A stretch of DNA of 64,000 nucleotides, taken from the NCBI RefSeq assembly GCF_022179065.1, contig NZ_BPQD01000030.1:1-64000 (forward strand), given 5' to 3'. Origin of the DNA: Methylobacterium adhaesivum (GTDB lineage Bacteria > Pseudomonadota > Alphaproteobacteria > Rhizobiales > Beijerinckiaceae). Made by a program: the position numbers and the translations under genes. The notes under the pieces are model-generated. The model made no database searches. It saw only the letters and a list, made by a program, of their open reading frames with translations, and was not told where the DNA came from. Each line of letters begins with the position of its first letter. Position 1 is the first letter of the stretch. Shown here piece after piece: positions 61,677-64,000 of this stretch.

Positions 61677-62533
61677 CTAGGAGCGCCTGACAGAACGGCA
61701 CCGCGCGGAGGTTTAAGTGGTGGTTCGACATGGGCAGACCGCTTCTCCTCGATGATTTCCAAGATGAGATTGGTCCGCTTCTCCCACCGCCTCGACCCCG
61801 CACGAAGGGTGGGCGTCGTCCGATCGAGAACCGGGCCGCACTTACGGGTATTCTGTTCGTACTGCGCGCGGGGCTGCCGCGAGAAATGCCGCTGGCCGAG
61901 ATGGTCTGTGGCTCCGGCATGGGTTGCTGGCGTAGGCTTCGGATTTACAGGCGGCGGGCGTGTTGCGCCGCCTGCATCGTGTGGTGCTGGAGCGCCTGCA
62001 CGAAGGAGGTGAGAGCGACTGGAGCCGAGTTCACCTGGAAGGCGCCCCTGTCCCTGCCCAAAAAGGGCCGGCCACCGGCCTGAACCCGACGGGCCGGGGC
62101 AAGCCGGGCGCGGAGCGCCATCTCGTCACCGACGGGCGCGGCACGTCACTCGGCTTCTGCCTGAGTGGCGCGAACCGGCAAGACGGCGTGATGATGGCGG
62201 AGGCGCTCGATGCCATCCCGTCCCGTCACAACGGTCAGCGACGGCGACGTCGTCCGGACAGAGTACCCACCTACAATGCCGACGATGCCAGACACCGCCG
62301 GCAGGAGTAGCGTATACTCGGGATCGTGCAGCGCATCGCCCGACGCGGCATCGAGATGAGCGAAAAGCTCGGCCGCCGCCGATAGGTGATCGAGCGCAGC
62401 CGCGCTCGGTTCATCCGCGCCCGCCGCCTTCCGATCCGCTACGAACGACGTGGCAACATCTACGAAGCCTTCACAACCCTTGCCAGCAGCGTCACTCTCA
62501 ACCAGTTCAACTAGTTCTGTTAGGCGCTCTTAG
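61677..62533. mobile_element. Degenerate IS5-family (IS427-like) insertion sequence
   Basis: 857 bases bounded by terminal inverted repeats: left ctaggagcgcctgacagaa (61677-61695) and the complement of right ttctgttaggcgctcttag (62515-62533). They agree at 17 of 19 positions. The length and the two-frame transposase fit the IS427 group. The transposase is dead (see the pseudogene entry), so the element can move only if helped by another copy. Confidence 0.85.
61730..62514 (+). pseudogene. IS5-family transposase, frameshifted and interrupted by stops
   Basis: The first frame (from 61730) gives the N-terminal part DFQDEIGPLLPPPRPRTKGGRRPIENRA and ILFVLRAGLPREMP. The second frame (from 61960) gives the catalytic part: DWSRVHLEGAPVPAQKG, GRGKPGAERHLVTDGRGT and LSGANRQDG. 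A frame change between two ORFs is normal for IS427-type elements (programmed frameshift). However, the second frame has two in-frame TAG codons at 62308 and 62383, the latter replacing the usual Trp in GRRRW-VIER, before the natural end at 62512-62514 next to the right repeat. The end YERRGNIYEAF still matches the family. Confidence 0.85.
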
Positions 62534-62913
62534 AACATCCCGTTCGAATTGGCCGACGTGTCGGGTAGGATCTGCAGCACATCCCAGTGCTCGACGATCC
62601 GGCTCTCTTCATCGAGTCGGAAGATATCAATGGCCGCATAGTCGTGGTCGCCCGGCCAGTGCTGGAGGCAATGCAGCACAACCAAATCGCCCTCGGCAAT
62701 TGCTCGCTTGACCTCCATGCGCTTGCCCGGCCATTCCCGCGACATGCGCTCGAAGTAGGCGATGAACCCGTCCTTACCCGTGGCTACATGCGGGTTGTGC
62801 TGGATGAAGGTGGCGCCGGCATAACGCTCAATGGCTTCGCGTGGACGACAATCGTTGAACATCAGTTCATAGAATGCGATTACGTTTGTCTTGTTCTGCG
62901 CTAAGTCTTGCAT
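62530..62913 (-). CDS. SnoaL-like (NTF2-fold) protein
   Basis: 127 residues. It has the NTF2/SnoaL pattern: [81 protein letters not shown] and the usual ending SANSNGMF. Members are small-molecule isomerases, cyclases or unknown. The TAA stop lies at 62530-62532, inside the right terminal repeat of the IS element, yet the C-terminus looks complete. Third positions are less GC-rich than elsewhere in the window, suggesting later arrival. No clear ribosome-binding site precedes ATG 62913. Confidence 0.85.
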   Translation of the reverse strand: MQDLAQNKTNVIAFYELMFNDCRPREAIERYAGATFIQHNPHVATGKDGFIAYFERMSREWPGKRMEVKRAIAEGDLVVLHCLQHWPGDHDYAAIDIFRLDEESRIVEHWDVLQILPDTSANSNGMF

Positions 62914-63200
62914 GTCGCTGCGTGTAAATCTGGGAGAGCCACAAGCTGTTGGTTAAAGAAGCACGTCCTTGAAGAGCTGACAAGTGCCTAGAAACGGACA
63001 TTTCAATCTCTCGCGATGGGTCATAAACGGTTCCGCTTCGATGCATCTGCCGCCCCAAAGCAGACCAACCGATTTCCACCCGGCCCGGTCATCGGGTAGA
63101 CCGGCAGATGGTGACCCAACCCCGTTCCCTGGGACGTCGTCGGCGCATCGCCGAAGCGGCCGTTTGCACGGTCTCCGCCTGTCACCGACTGCGCAGTCGA
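62914..63200. other. Intergenic, nothing recognised
   Basis: About 290 bases of mixed composition with no credible open frame, RNA or repeat. It must contain the promoter of the SnoaL-like gene near its left end. Confidence 0.4.
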
Positions 63201-63614
63201 TCAGCTGAACGAGCAGAGTCCAGCGTCTTTATGCTCCAGGCCTCTTACGCGCTTGCCAGCTCCGCAGGCTGGGGCGACCGCTCGAACCTCACGGATGATA
63301 CGCGGCAATGCAGGAGTGAGGGGCACGGCAGGACGCCCGATCCTCGCCGTCGGATCGGCATCAGCGATCGCATGGCCGGAGGCCGCGAGCGGCATCATGG
63401 TCATGGTGGCCCGCCCCGGCGTGACCGTGTTTGCAGGCTGGTCACCGATCCGTCCGGCGGAGCCGGTCTGCGCTATGGAAGGGGCCGGCATCGAGGGCCG
63501 CCGCGACGCCACCGTACGCCCGATCGGCAAGCGCATTCGTGCGCAAGCCTCGGAATGGTCGATGTTCGTCACCAGGGTTAAAAAGGCCACGCCGACCGCC
63601 ACCCATCTCCGCAT
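63201..63614 (-). CDS. Possible exported protein of unknown function
   Basis: 137 residues from ATG 63614, chosen because GGAG lies about eight bases upstream and a signal-peptide-like start follows (RRWVAVGVAFLTLVTNIDHSEACA). The remainder is rich in Arg, Pro and Ala with no recognised family. A rightward frame (63253-63888) overlaps almost all of it, but its translation lacks a leader and changes character midway. The gene is tentative. Confidence 0.4.
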   Translation of the reverse strand: MRRWVAVGVAFLTLVTNIDHSEACARMRLPIGRTVASRRPSMPAPSIAQTGSAGRIGDQPANTVTPGRATMTMMPLAASGHAIADADPTARIGRPAVPLTPALPRIIREVRAVAPACGAGKRVRGLEHKDAGLCSFS

Positions 63615-63851
63615 AGGGTATCTCCATGACATCCGGACGCGATGCCCACTCTATCGTTCGAAAGGACTATGCCGTTCTCTCGCTTTCGATGAATTCGGTT
63701 GTGGGCGGGCAGGCAACGTCCGCTTCGATGAAGATACCGCTCGAGGGCAGACCGGAAGAGCATTATCCTTCCAGGACGTCGATCTTTATTTCTGCGTGAG
63801 CGAGGAGCGAACCTTTCCCGGGCCCGCCGAGGTGCGACTGCACTCCTGCGC

Positions 63852-64000
63852 CTATGCCTCTGACGTATCGCCGGCATCCGCAGCATAGGCATTGATGATT
63901 GCCGCCAACAGGCCCGGAAAGCGTGCGTCTACCTCGGCCCATCGCGAATGATTCCGCATCTCAACACCGTGACGCTCGCTCCGGATCAACCCGGCCTCGC
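63852..64000 (-). CDS. ArsR-type transcriptional regulator (5' part outside window)
   Basis: The leftward frame is open from the right edge to a TAG at 63852-63854, giving 48 residues: EAGLIRSERHGVEMRNHSRW, then a segment with ARFPGLLAAIINAYA. This is the end of an ArsR/SmtB-like winged-helix regulator of the subgroup that senses stress or organic ligands rather than metals; the wing (LIRSERHGVEMRN) and last helix are recognisable. The frame is too short to place metal-binding cysteines. The N-terminal DNA-binding helices lie outside the window. Confidence 0.65.
   Translation of the reverse strand, partial: EAGLIRSERHGVEMRNHSRWAEVDARFPGLLAAIINAYAADAGDTSEA

Noticed and set aside
63253-63888. 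211-codon rightward frame
   Set aside because: Overlaps a leftward frame with a ribosome-binding site and signal-peptide-like start. Its second half loses GC bias. Both are weak; the leftward one was kept.
1-64000. CRISPR arrays, tRNA or rRNA genes
   Set aside because: No regularly spaced short repeats, cloverleaf-like TTCGAATC arms or rRNA-like conserved blocks were found by eye; a tool search could still find a missed tRNA.

Overview
The window is about two-thirds GC, with dense genes and strongly GC-biased third codon positions. Its gene content (BcsN/BcsS-type cellulose operon, HWE-type histidine kinase, many PAS/GGDEF/PilZ proteins, cyanase, PrtD-type secretion system) points to an alphaproteobacterium of the Rhizobiales, most likely Methylobacterium or a close relative. 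That assignment is inference from gene content and style; no rRNA or tRNA gene was seen.

Layout. 1-3.1 kb: TonB-dependent siderophore receptor followed by a PepSY transmembrane protein that runs off the left edge (iron uptake). 3.1-5.2 kb: a poorly coding stretch, a small cysteine-rich exported protein and cyanase. 5.3-8.6 kb: a GAF-PAS-GGDEF-EAL protein and an XRE regulator. 8.6-22.1 kb: a type I secretion ABC transporter and HlyD-type adaptor, divergent from a 3289-residue repetitive surface protein that carries a seven-repeat FG-GAP (propeller-like) unit, a long series of Ig-like modules and six C-terminal NPDVA-type repeats. 22.3-22.8 kb: a PAS protein.

23.4-34.3 kb is a glycan-synthesis island of nine sugar-transferase genes in four transcription blocks. 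It includes a GT29 (sialyltransferase)-like protein with visible L, S and VS motifs, a zinc-ribbon/GT-A fusion, a sucrose-phosphate-synthase/phosphatase fusion, two tandem GT2 paralogues, one MurG/UGT-like and three GT4-like enzymes. No polymerase, flippase or anchor is visible, so the product is unknown. Two small unknown genes and a pair of hairpins separate it from the next block.

35.1-46.3 kb is a cellulose operon read leftward: bcsS-bcsA-bcsB-bcsZ-TPR protein-bcsN-REC/Hpt. Next come a LuxR-type response regulator with its hybrid histidine kinase, a stand-alone PilZ protein and an HWE kinase. The BcsA catalytic motifs are intact, but its PilZ motif looks degenerate, whereas the nearby free PilZ protein has both motifs. 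51.6-55.1 kb: a YkuD-like protein with altered active-site histidines and a stress-type set (catalase-like, PfpI, SDR). 55.6-58.7 kb: an HD-GYP protein, two tiny membrane peptides and a DUF4118-like-PAS-GGDEF protein. Cyclic-di-GMP enzymes and receptors therefore flank the adhesin and cellulose loci, suggesting a shared attachment/biofilm programme (inference).

58.8-64.0 kb is decayed and mobile: a chemoreceptor pseudogene, a PAS-PAS-XRE regulator, a dead IS5-family (IS427-like) element with clear terminal inverted repeats, a SnoaL-like protein whose stop codon lies inside the IS end, and an ArsR-type regulator cut by the right edge.
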